Source: Penicillus capitatus (taxonomy: Eukaryota; Chlorophyta). From it: a stretch of 64,000 nt of DNA. The DNA lies in assembly GCA_965649825.1 (NCBI GenBank), contig OZ287713.1:1-64000 (forward strand). Reading direction: 5' to 3'. The notes beneath the pieces were generated by a model. The model was not told the DNA's origin. It made no database searches and saw only the letters and a list, made by a program, of their open reading frames with translations. Positions 32,850 through 44,200 of this stretch are shown piece after piece (positions within the stretch are counted from its first letter, which is position 1; each line of letters starts with the position of its first letter). Both the position numbers and the translations under genes were made by a program.

Positions 32850-34146
32850 ATGACGGGCACCTCTTTTCTCTTCACATCGGAGTCGGTGAACGAAGGCCAT
32901 CCCGACAAAATCTGCGACCAGGTATGGGTTACGCCTCTGTGTCGGCGGGTCTCTGTTTGACAGCCGGCGTTTGACGAAGGTCTCCGACGCCATCCTTGAC
33001 GCCTGTTTCGAAGGCGATCCCTCCTCGAAAGTGGCCTGCGAGACGGCGACGAAGACGGACATGGTGATGGTTTTCGGCGAGATCACGACAAAAGCGAAAG
33101 TCGACTACGAGGCAATCGTGCGAAAGACATGCCGCGAGATCGGTTTCACATCGGACGACGTTGGCCTCAACGCCGACACTTGCAAAGTGGTGGTGCACAT
33201 CGAAGAGCAGTCACCCGACATCGGCCAAGGCGTCCATGGACTCGGCACCAAGACATTGGAAGAGATCGGCGCCGGCGACCAAGGCATCATGTTTGGCTAC
33301 GCGACAGACGAGACGCCCGAGCTGATGCCACTGACACACGTGCTGGCGACGCAACTGGGCTACCGTCTGACAGAAGTGCGCAAGAATGGGACCTGTCCTT
33401 GGCTGCGTCCGGATGGCAAGACGCAAGTGACGGTGGAGTATAAACAAGAGAACGGGGCCATGGTGCCCAGACGCGTTCACACCATCCTGATCTCGACACA
33501 GCACGACGAGAGTGTGACCAACAAGGAGATTCACGCGGATCTGATGAAGCATGTGATCACACCTGTCGTTCCGAAAGACTACATCGACGACGACACGATC
33601 TTTCATTTGAATCCCTCCGGGAGGTTTGTCATCGGCGGACCGCACGGCGATGCCGGTTTGACCGGGAGGAAGATCATTATTGATACGTATGGCGGATGGG
33701 GAGCGCACGGAGGAGGTGCCTTCTCTGGCAAAGATCCGACAAAGGTGATGTGACTTCTGAGTGATGTGACAGCGATGAGTGTGGTGTTGCGACAGGTCGA
33801 TCGTTCTGGCGCGTACATCGCGCGTCAGGCGGCGAAGTCAGTCGTGGCTGGCGGATTTGCGAAACGTTGTTTGATTCAAGTGTCTTATGCGATTGGCGTT
33901 CCGGAGCCTCTCTCTGTTTTTGTGGATACCTACGCCACAGGCACTATTCCGGATGCCGAGATTCTGGCAAAGGTGATCAATACCTTCGATTTTAGACCGG
34001 GTATGATCGGCAAGAATCTGGATCTCTTCAAACCGAGATACAGAAAAACGGCTGCCTATGGACACTTTGGTCGCGACGACCCAGATTTTACATGGGAGGT
34101 CGTTAAGGAACTGAACGATTCCAAAAACGCAAAAGATTCTGCTTAA
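32850..34146 (+). CDS. MAT: S-adenosylmethionine synthetase
   Basis: Three exons (32850-32921, 32980-33744, 33796-34146) give 395 residues, the normal length. It makes S-adenosylmethionine from methionine and ATP in the cytosol. Visible signatures are [20 protein letters not shown], the hexapeptide region [15 protein letters not shown], the P-loop-like stretch around [19 protein letters not shown] and the ending RDDPDFTWE. The start fits the family length. The second intron (33745-33795) opens with GTGATGTGAC and holds a second exact copy of that decamer 27 nt later, just before the acceptor half. Confidence 0.97.
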
Positions 34147-34434
34147 CCACGATCCATCCATCACTGTCATCGCTGCATGTCTACTCCTCTTTTTAGAAAC
34201 GATTTTTTGGACCCTTTGCAGTGGACAACGACAGAATTGGACCTGATTAAAATTGTTTCATGTTTCATGGAAGAGTCATTGGTTGTTTGTTGTCATTGCT
34301 TTATGACCAATCGATCGATCACGCGACAACGGGCCGAATCCTTACAGTCGCGTGCCTCTTCGATGTTTCTTGAAGAATGTGGAGCAGCCGCGCTTTCGTG
34401 TGTCATGCGTCTTTCTGCAGCCCATCTTCGTCTT

Positions 34435-36818
34435 TCAGTTGTTCACGTCCGAGGAGAAGTGTTTACTCTTTTGGAGGCTCTTCGCTGATGTGACTTGCTC
34501 CGAGCTGTTCGACATCTCGGCAAAGATCGTTGTTCGTTTCGGAATGCACACTGCGTACGATGACGATGGAGGGAGATCCGGAGTAATCGCCACTGACAAT
34601 GGCATTAGAGATCGCATCGTCCCCTTCATTCCACAACACTTCATCACTATTCGCTGCCAGACATGAGCACGACCAATGTCCCAATCACCAAGCGTGAGTT
34701 TGGCAGATTCGTGAACAGGTATCGTTGTTCGTGCACTCCCTGCCGAAGGGCGAGACCCGTCGCCGTGGTCTGCAGCAATGGACAATGGCATCTCTGGAGC
34801 CAGAGAACTGTTCTGTGTCATCCATGGATGTGCCAAGATCTCTTCCATTGTGATACGCGCCTCTGGATCCTTCTTCAACATACGTTCCAGGAGATTCCGA
34901 CCGAGACCACTCAGATCGCTAGGCAGAGGTGGCAACGGATCACTGAACAAAACAGACTGATAGAGAGATCAATAGGATCGATCCTGGGAAGAGAGCAGGT
35001 GTGGATTACGTTTGAATCGCTCGGAAGAGGGATGCCGTGGAGTTGCCTTTGAAGGGCGTTCGACCAGTCAGCAGCTCGTGGAGAACGACACCCATGCTCC
35101 AGATATCGGCAATGGCTCCATCAAATTCACTCGAAGAAATCAACTCCGGTGCGAGGAACTCAGGAGTGCCACGGACACTCGACAGACTGCCACATGGGGC
35201 AGTGATGGCGGACAGACCAAAATCGGCAACCTGAACGCGACCGTGAGCATCGAGAAGAATGTTCTCTGGCTTCAGATCCCGATGGATGACCCGTCTGCAT
35301 TGGCGCATCTCTCGGTAAGGGTGCAGCCATGGATGGCATACAGGCATCACCTTCGATGACAGTAAGAGACAGCTGCAGCGATTTGGCGAAAGATTTCTTT
35401 GGCCTCTTCCTCTGGCAGCAGAGACGGGTCTCTGGATCGCACGTGTTGTGCCTGTAGGCAAAGGCGTTTCATGAGAATGAAAAGACAGGCTGGATGGAAG
35501 CACAAGAGAGCCGCCAGAGGCAAAATCCATGACAAAGTAGAAGACGTGGTCTTCGAAAAGGACTTCGCGCAGATTGACAATATTCTCGTGTTTGACACTG
35601 GACAGCGCCCTGATCTCATCCTGGATCAGTTCGATCTCGGCGATGCTACGGAACTTCGTTGCATCGACCACTTTGACAGCCACGATCTCATCTAATGCAC
35701 GCAAACAAGGAGATCCAGTACAAACAGAAATGGGCCTTCTTGTTGGATCGCCCACCGCTTGCAAGGGACTTTGCGATACGGACGATTCCACTGGCACCGC
35801 TGCCGATGGATCGACCAAGGACATAGTTTCCCAGCTGATCAGGCTGCGCAACCGTGACATCGATGACGACTCGAAGACACTGATGGACGAAGGAGCCGGT
35901 CGACGCCGAGCAAAGAGGAAAAGTGAAGACGAGCGCTTCGAAGGGATGACCATCTTTCTTGTACAGCAGCATTGGTCTCCACGACATCGCGAGCACTTCT
36001 CTGCTTGAACGCAAAGACTTCCAATTGTCTTTTTCTCGAAGTGGACCACAGAGGTCCAGAAAAGATGATCGATAGACATCGTTGTGATCAAATCCTGTTA
36101 GCTCTGCAAAACCTGCACTGGCTGACAGAATGATGCTATCGGATGCCGTCTCCTCTGTCAGTAGTGAGCACCGGAAGTGATGCTGTACCTATGCGCACAT
36201 ACACACATCTTCAGCACAAAGGCATCGATCTTCCCTGCTGAGTGTTAGCATACCTGCGAGGATATTCTCTCCAGAAGCGCGTCCGCAGAGGATTCCGTTT
36301 CGCTCACGGTGCTGATCCTTCCAAGGTACTTCAAGGTGTGTCGGCTGTGGTCGAATATAGGAACCAGGTTCACGACTCTCTCTTCGGAAGGGTTGCTCCC
36401 CTTCACGATGTTCAGGATTCGAGCAATGGCTCTGCGTTCCTGCAATGCTTCCAGCATCTCTTCAATGGCTGAGCCGCGTCTATTCATATCCTGTATCGAT
36501 GTTCACCGACTGGATTCTTCTCGGCGGGATCTTTACCACAAAACAGTTCCAGCTTTCTCCGATGACGTCTTTTCGTTTCCTCTCCACTGCATGGAGAAAT
36601 CCGTTCGATGCAGATTCGATTGGATAGCCATCCTCCTGGGGATTCAGTACAAATGAACATTTCACAATGCAGAGCGCTTCCTCTTTCTTCGCGGCATCCT
36701 TGCACAACACCTCTTCTGTGGGCAAATGTCCCATCGCGACGGTCAAATCCATCAAACCGCCACAATGAAATCGGCATTCTGCAGCGACGCATGTGGAAGC
36801 AATGGCCTCTCCTGCCAC
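34435..36818 (-). CDS. PAS-PAS-Ser/Thr protein kinase
   Basis: Two PAS-like domains precede a kinase. PAS1 (about 36,740-36,250) has CSFVLNPQEDGYPIESASNG, RKDVIGESWNCF and RILNIVKGSNPSEERVVNLV. PAS2 (about 36,165-35,840) has SDSIILSASAGFAELTGF and PMLLYKKDGHPFEALVF. The kinase shows YVLGRSIGSGASGIVRIAK, EIVAVKVVDATKF, ENIVNLREVLFEDH, RVIHRDLKPENILLDAHGR, VADFGLSAI, GTPEFLAPELI, DIWSMGVVLHELLTGRTPFK and ITMEEILAHPWM. This is a CAMK-like Ser/Thr kinase. PAS-kinase order recalls phototropins, but the flavin-binding NCRFLQ motif is not preserved in either PAS domain, so blue-light sensing is not supported. The first exon start is uncertain: no in-frame ATG near 36,818. The C-terminus ends at 34,435, or at 34,463 if a further splice is used. 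Confidence 0.8.
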
Positions 36819-37019
36819 GCCACGTCGCCCTTCTCGCTTTCGTGCATTTCACGAACGCCCTTCCCTTCCATTGGCGGCGTCAAGATCTCTCCACCTGACC
36901 GGATGCCCGATTCGCATGCAGGATTGGATGGATTGTCTCGACTGGATCGTCGACCAAAATGAAATGCAATTGGATCGATCCATAACGCACGACAGCCTAC
37001 ACGCAACATTCCTTCATCC

Positions 37020-38107
37020 ATGGCCGCCGCCCGCGTCGACCGACGTCGCTGGGGAGATGAAGACCCAGAGGACGAAGACTTTCTCCCTCCGACGGAAGAG
37101 ACCGCCGTCGACGAGCACGGAATCAAACTCAGGATCGAATACTATCGCAACGATAAGGGACAGGCCATCAAGAAGACGACGAAGATTCGTGTCGCCTCTG
37201 TCCAGCAGAAAGTCTATAAGGCAGACAATTCGGGTCCGCCTGTCGGGACACAGACAATGTGAATAGGCGTAGATATCTCAAGTGCGTCGCGACTGGGAGA
37301 AGTTTGGGGCAGCAGCTCGAAGCGCCGAGAGCATGACGGCTGCATCGAATGAAGAGATACCGTTTGAGAACATGCGGACCAAAACCAAAACGATGCAGCA
37401 GAACAGAATCGAAGACATTCAAAAAAGTTTGGAGGACGGAGATAAGAGGACCGTTGTGAAGAAGTGCGACGATCCCTCTGTCTCTTGCCTCTCCGTGCGC
37501 AAGGCGATGGCACTATGCGCAGAATGGAGAACATGTTGCAGCAGAAGAAAGAAGAGCGTCGACTGCAAGACATCCGGCGCACCGGAGCTGACGAACCTGA
37601 GACGCAAGCAGAAGAGCCAGCCAGAGCGGCGAATCCCAACAAGTATGCCTGCTCCGTCTAGGGGATCATCTACTGGATGTGTGCGTGGTCAGGTATGTTC
37701 CACCACGTTTGAGGCCGGATGCTGTGGCAGATGACAAGTATCGACGACCAGGAAACGAAAACTCGGTTCGTGTGACGAACCTGTCAGACGAAGTGGCAGA
37801 AGAGGATCTCCACGTATCACGCTTCTCGGTCGGCATCGCTCCATGTTGCTTGCTCTACAGGATCTCTTCTCTGCGTTTGGCCACATCTCGAGGATCTATT
37901 TGGCCATTGACAAAGAAACAAACCGAAGCCGCGGCTTTGCTTTCATCAATTTCAGCAGAAGGTGATGTGCGATGCCCTACAAGAAAGACCCTGACAGCCA
38001 AGTGGTGCAGAGAGGATGCCGAAAGGGCGATCAAGACGCTGGACGGATATGGCTATTCCAATCTCATTCTGCACTGCGAATGGGCTGCCCCCAAAGAAAG
38101 AAAATGA
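37020..38107 (+). CDS. EIF3G: Translation initiation factor 3 subunit G
   Basis: Starts MAAARVDRRRWGDEDPEDED with the acidic FLPP motif typical of eIF3g. It continues DEHGIKLRIEYYRNDKG, KKTTKIRV and RRDWEKFGAA, then a central region with RRMENMLQQKKEERR, NKYVPPRLRPDA and a C-terminal RRM: NSVRVTNLSDEVAEEDL, FSAFGHISRIYLAIDKETNR, RGFAFINFSRREDAERAI and LILHCEWA. Introns 37234-37282 and 37962-38010 (both 49 nt) are clear; others near 37,480, 37,640 and 37,815 are supported by frame, with less certain borders. The zinc-knuckle cysteines expected near the middle are not convincing here. eIF3g helps 40S scanning and reinitiation in the cytosol. Confidence 0.93.
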
Positions 38108-38287
38108 TCTCCGTCTGTTCTGAAGAAACCTGTCCTGGATACTCCCATAGCCTGCAGCACACAAAGAACAACACCGTTCAGAATTTTCGTTCCTTGATCC
38201 GGATGTTATGGACACGTCAGAATGTCAAAAAACAGTCTAAAATACAACATCATTTGCGTTCTGTACTATAAACAGTTTCGACAGCAG

Positions 38288-41200
38288 TCAGTTTGATGCA
38301 GCAACTGAACGGGAAACCTTCTCTTCACCCGTCCTGGAGAGGTAAGGGCCGGACCCGACGAAACTCAACACAACAGGTAAGAAAACGATGCCGTGCCATG
38401 CTCCAGCGACAACGATGGCGAAGAACATTTTGAAGAAGGATTGAAAGATGTAGTGCTCCGTGAAGCCCATGATGACAATACCCAACCAAGTCGTGAAGGC
38501 TCCAGAAATGACTTCACCACCAATGTGCTCGAGCGCTCCTCTGGCTCGACTCGGACGATCCCCAGAGAGAACCAGAAAGGAATGCGCGATGTGTGCAGAA
38601 TAGTCCACCGCGATACCAACAGCCAAGACCAGATTGATGGCGGTGACGGGATTGAAATACTGATCCACATACCACATGTATCCAAACAGCATGACATCTG
38701 TCAATGCCACCATACCCACCACGATGGCAGCCATAGGGATGCTGGCCAAGACGATCACATTCATGACGAAGACGCCCACTCCAGCCATGATGACGTTGCG
38801 GATGGTCTCCCATGTGATGACACGGAAACCGTCGTAGAAGAGAAAGGCAACGGTAAAGGGAACGGGATCCAAAGAGGGCGCAGCGTCTTCGATGGTGTCT
38901 CGTATACTGTCCAGGAGATCAATCGACTGTTGCCCGTCCTCGATGTCCACTGTGACGGCATCGATCTTGGATGAGATGATGCGAGAATCGGATCCGTTGC
39001 TGAAGATCACGAAGTCCTTGAAAACGGCGCCGGGTCCACGGAGGAATTCCTTCAGCCAGTCGTGGAAGGAATCGGAGTCGGGAGGGAGACCATCATCCGT
39101 CAGCTGATCCTCGTAGGCGGAATCCGTTTGCAGCCACGCGATATATCTCTCATACCTAAGACACCGACACAGCTCAGGAAAGAGCACACTGGTGACGCAA
39201 TTACGGACCATGTGTGCACTGGACCAACAACGTATGGATCGGCATCCAAGTTCACCCTGAGCTGTTCCAGTTCATCCTGGTGATTAAAGTAGTCTCCACT
39301 CGCTGCCTCTTTCGTGTAGACCGAGAAGAAGAGCTGATCGCCATTGTAGTACTGGTTCTCGAGATCGAAGGCTGTTTTGAGCGGCGAATCGTCTGGGGTG
39401 AACATGTCGATGTAGTTGAAGTTCATCTTGACCTTGGTGCAACCGTAGATGGCCCATGCGAGCAAACCGCATTCGATGGCGATCACGATGATGCGCCCGA
39501 TGGGATGCAATGTGACAGATGGGATGTATGTTCCAGCCAGCTTTGTGGAAAAGCTCGGCGTCTCTGGATTGTATTCTCCTTCTCCACACATCTTCTTCCA
39601 TGCGTCTGGATGCTTCACAAAGGCTTGCGTGCTCGTCTCTTTCTGTCCGTTTTCTGGCTTGACCGGGGACGTTGTTCGCATTTCTTGGCCTTCTGGAGCT
39701 GCTTTGACGATTTTGTCTTCGTCGTAGGGACTGTCGGCGCAGCAACTCTTCAGGCCGTAGTTTGGACTTCCGTTACGGTATCTAGCTTCTCTTCTGGCGT
39801 CCAAAACGAGGAATGCGACGAAAAAGGTGACCTAAGGCAGATCGATCCATATGAAGGCTAGATCGCAAACAAGAAGCACGGACACTTACTTGGAATCCAA
39901 AATCGAAAAGAATGGCCAATGAAGCATGAACAGAGAATTGGTAAAGAGCAGGGAGTTTGGTGTAGAGTCCCATGAGGAAAGCGCAGAAATCTGTAGCTGA
40001 TGTGACAAAGATCGACGATCCTGCCCGTTCCAGTGTTAGAGCAATCTTCTCTGGAACAGGCAGATCGACAGGAACACGCTGATAGGCGCCGATAATGACA
40101 AAGGTATCGTCAATTCCCAGACCCAGAATTAAGAACGGCAGAATCTGGACAACCATATTAAACTGCCAAAGCACACGATCCGTCCATCAGCATCCAATCA
40201 AGATGATGTGACGTGACATACCTTGACACCAAAGGTCTGTGCCATTCCAAAGGCAGACATCAAGGCCAGGCCGATGGCGACCACTGAGGCCAGTGATAGA
40301 TGTGACTTGCATGCGAGGCAGCTGTTTTTGAAGAGGACAACGTTAGTGTACAGGATGATGAGTATATATCCAATGGTCAGCAGCGCGATATCGTCCTGAA
40401 TCAACTCGTCCGAAGCTTTGCCGACGGCATTCGAGTCTGCCAGGTACGTATCGAGGGTCATCGTTTTTGAGATCTCTCTCAGATGATCGGTAAGCTCTTC
40501 CACGAATTCTTGAGACTCGGGATCGATCTCGGCCCCGTCCACCTCTTCCTGCAAAGGTATGGAAGATCAGATGATGCTCCACAGCGACAGCGCTGACGGA
40601 CCCTTTCGTAGACGTAGATAAACGTCATGGCAAAGGATTCGACGTTCTTTGAGCGTTCGGATCCTTCCTGACACGGACTGTCTGTATCCGGCCTTCCCAA
40701 GTAGTAGTGCACATCCAACGGCACGCCAAACTGATCGAACAATTCCTCGTCTGCACAGTGTCGTGTTAAGGCGTAGCGCTCACGATAATGCGCTCATCTA
40801 CTTACACTTGTGTCGATCTCCAAGTGACAGGTCGTAGGTTCTCTATAGCTTCCCATCCACAAATAGACCCGCGGCTCTACGTCACAGATTCCAAGTAGAT
40901 TCCGGAATCTTCTCAGAATATTCCTTCTTTGTTCCTTAAATAAAGTACCCTATAAAAGCGTTGTCGATGTACAGATCTCGTCTTTCGTTTGTAAGGCTTT
41001 ACGTTTCAAAAAGGTTTACGTGCGCCCACCACTCAAATTGTTCCCATCTAAAACCCTACGCGACATGGTTTCGGAGCGAGTGCTCCCAATGCTGTTGTGG
41101 GTTCTATGCTATGCCGCCGTCACGCACGGCGCATGGTTCGGCTGGAAGGATGGAATAGTAGAGTTACGGAATAAAACTCTAACAAGCATCCAGAACAACG

Positions 41201-44200
41201 TCCGCAGTGGCGAAGACTGGATTGATGGATACATCGTTAACCTCGCCCACGACTTGAATACAAAGGAACCTGTCCTGTTTCAAGAAAAAGCGACGTCCAC
41301 AATTCTATACTGTACCACAGGGAAATGTGACTCGCTGACTAACGAAATCAGGAAGGAACCAGATCTGCACAAGGGAGGTTGCCTTCTGTACATCAAAACC
41401 CCGGGTGACTATTCGGTCGACGCCGGAATGATACAGAAGGAGATCGCAGAATTCGTCATCGGTTGCCCCAAAGGCATTATCTTTTATGATGCGGCAGGGG
41501 GACTATCCATGGGCGAAACCAACATGCTGATCAAGGTTCTGAGCGAAGGCGCTAGGATCTACTGGGACGGGCGACCAATATCAACGACCGACATCTCACT
41601 TTTTCTACTCGTCCGAGGTGAACCCCATCCTGAGAATTGGGGCCAGAAGGAACTTCTGGACACGTCCAGACAGAGAGTATACGATCTGACATACGGAGAC
41701 CCTCGAAACGGCAAGAACGATTTCACCGTAATGTCGTCGGCGAGAGCTCTGCGCAGACGCTTCGGATACGCTATACCCGTAGCCGACCCCGAAGATCAAA
41801 GTGGACTCTCTGCCGGAGAGCGCATATCAACCGGAAAGGAACAACCAGAAGAGAGATCTAAAGCGACGTACTCGGACGAAATTGATGAGATTGTCGAATC
41901 AGTCGATGCGTATCTGGAAGATGAATATGATGACCTGTATGTCGGGACCGAGCCCGGAGCATTAGATTTCGTGTACGCAATACCAGCCGAAGCACAGCAG
42001 GATACGTACGAAGACACGGCTACCCCACAATCCGAGCCTGAAGTTGAAGATACGCAGTCAGAGGAAGGCCAAGGACCCGAACAGGAGCTTCCCCCAGAGA
42101 ATGTATTTGACATGCACGGATTAGGGAATGCTCTACATCTCGACGCTAGAGAACCTTGGGCCGCGATCCCCGTTTGGATGAGAGACTTGGATATCACATG
42201 GCCGGACTACGTAACGGAGATGATGACTAGCGCCGTCGTGGGCCTTACCACTCACGGAGTCATCAATTGGGTAGCAAACAGAGGGGTACTCTCCGTCTTC
42301 TATCCGACTAATCTATTGACGACTGTCACAGTTTCAGTCATCAACAACCTTCCATCCAGGCCGAAAATCGAGGGAGAACTGAAGGCCTTCAATGAGTCAT
42401 TGTACGATTTGAACCAGTTCGAGAACATCTCGATGAGCGGTTCATCAACGAACTCTCAAGGCCAACAGGACTCCCAAGACGCATGGGGCCCGAAAGGTTT
42501 AAATGATGATTGGAAACGGCTCAACGACACCCTGGACGAGATTAGGAAGACAATATATAGAATCAACGAACATACGGGAAATCTGAAGACGGCCCTCGAC
42601 GAGTGCATATGCGAGAGTCAAGTTACAGGTTGGGGAAACAGTCATGAGAATGAAACATTCCTCGACCGTTCCATAAAATGGCTAACCGGTGCCCGAGATA
42701 ACGCGGTCACGTGGATGTTAGGCACGCTTTGGGATAAATTTGGACTCAGAGCAATTCGTAGTGCCCTGGCGACGGGGAACGGCTGGCAGTTGGTAGGCGC
42801 TGCTATGCTTCTATACAAGGTCGCTGCATGGATCTTGAATGTATTCAGGAACATCCGCAAGGTTGTGATGCGAGTCGTAGCCATAACCCAGGGGATTTGC
42901 TGGTTACTCAGAATCGTGTGGAATCTGATGCGGGGACATAGGGCTCAGGCGCAGCAACTGACTCAAGAACTGACCACTCAGCAGTCGTCACAAGAGCAGT
43001 CACCACCAACGCCTACACAACAGTCGCCACCGCCGCCATCCCAGTCACCGCCGCAGGAGTCAACGCCGTCATCCAGTCCTTCTCGTCCTGTCGCGCCATC
43101 TCAGTCGCCTCCGCCACCGCAACATTCGGCACCACGACGGGCAGACCAACAAAATACAGTGACGGAAATCCACCCAGACCCATCGCCGGAAGTCCGCCAA
43201 GACACTGAACAACGTGGCTTGATACAATCCTTGATGGAAAGTGTTCAAGCGATGCAAGATGGGCTTATGAGACGCGCTGCAGAACTCGAGGACAGACTTG
43301 TCAATAGACAAGGGAGATTGGAAGAGGTTGTGGAGGCCAGCATACTTACTATCGGGCAACGAGTAGAAGCGGTTGAGGATCGGATGCGAGTGCAGCAAGT
43401 CGGATGTGAGTTACATCACCCCGAGCCTGAGCCATCGCACGAGACCCAAGGAACAACCGAACGGAAACAGAGTCAACAAATACGTCAGGACTCAGACAAG
43501 CGTCGCCCTAGTGAAGCTGCAACTCCACACACTCCAAAAAGCCAGACTCCCACTAGACACGTCGAGAAAGATGGTCCCACCGTAAAGAACGTACACAGGA
43601 TGTTGCCAAAACGTAAAGAGAATCTCTCGCAGTTCACACGCAGAATGTCAAAGCTGCTCGAATTGATAGATGACCCCGTCAAGTACGCTACGGCGACGGA
43701 GAGAATCTTCAATATTGCGAACGCACAAATCCAGGCACGTCTGCGTGGACTGCCATGGGGAGATGCGGGCAACTGGCCACGTGTACAAAGGATCATCGAC
43801 GAATGCTTACACGGAGGACGGAATACACGAAGCAACGCTCCCAACAACGACAAGCAAGGCGTGCGACAAGAGTACGGACACACCTGCGAGAGATGCAATA
43901 AAAAAGGCCACTCCGGTAGAGACTGTCCTGTACTCGCGAAAGCCCCAAAGACGACAGAATCGGGGACTTTAGGACAAGCGAATCCGGTACAGCGCCAGAA
44001 TTCTCAGAGGATGATACAGTATAATGTCCCACTCAACATGGAGAATATTGCCGGAAAAATCTCGTGCCTGTTGGACACCGGTGCGCAGACCAATATACTT
44101 CCGGCAAAGCTGGCAAGGAGACACAACTTGGTCCTCAGGTCGTCGAAGGTTAGAGATGTAACCAGCTTCAACAACCAGACGACCAGGCCAAGTGGCGAGA

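Noticed and set aside
34463-34500. GTCACATCA here as a splice donor of the PAS kinase
   Set aside because: It falls inside frame-consistent coding sequence near the C-terminus; no acceptor pairing improves the protein.
36480-36700. LOV blue-light photoreceptor
   Set aside because: The NCRFLQ cysteine motif is not in register; only a general PAS fold is supported.
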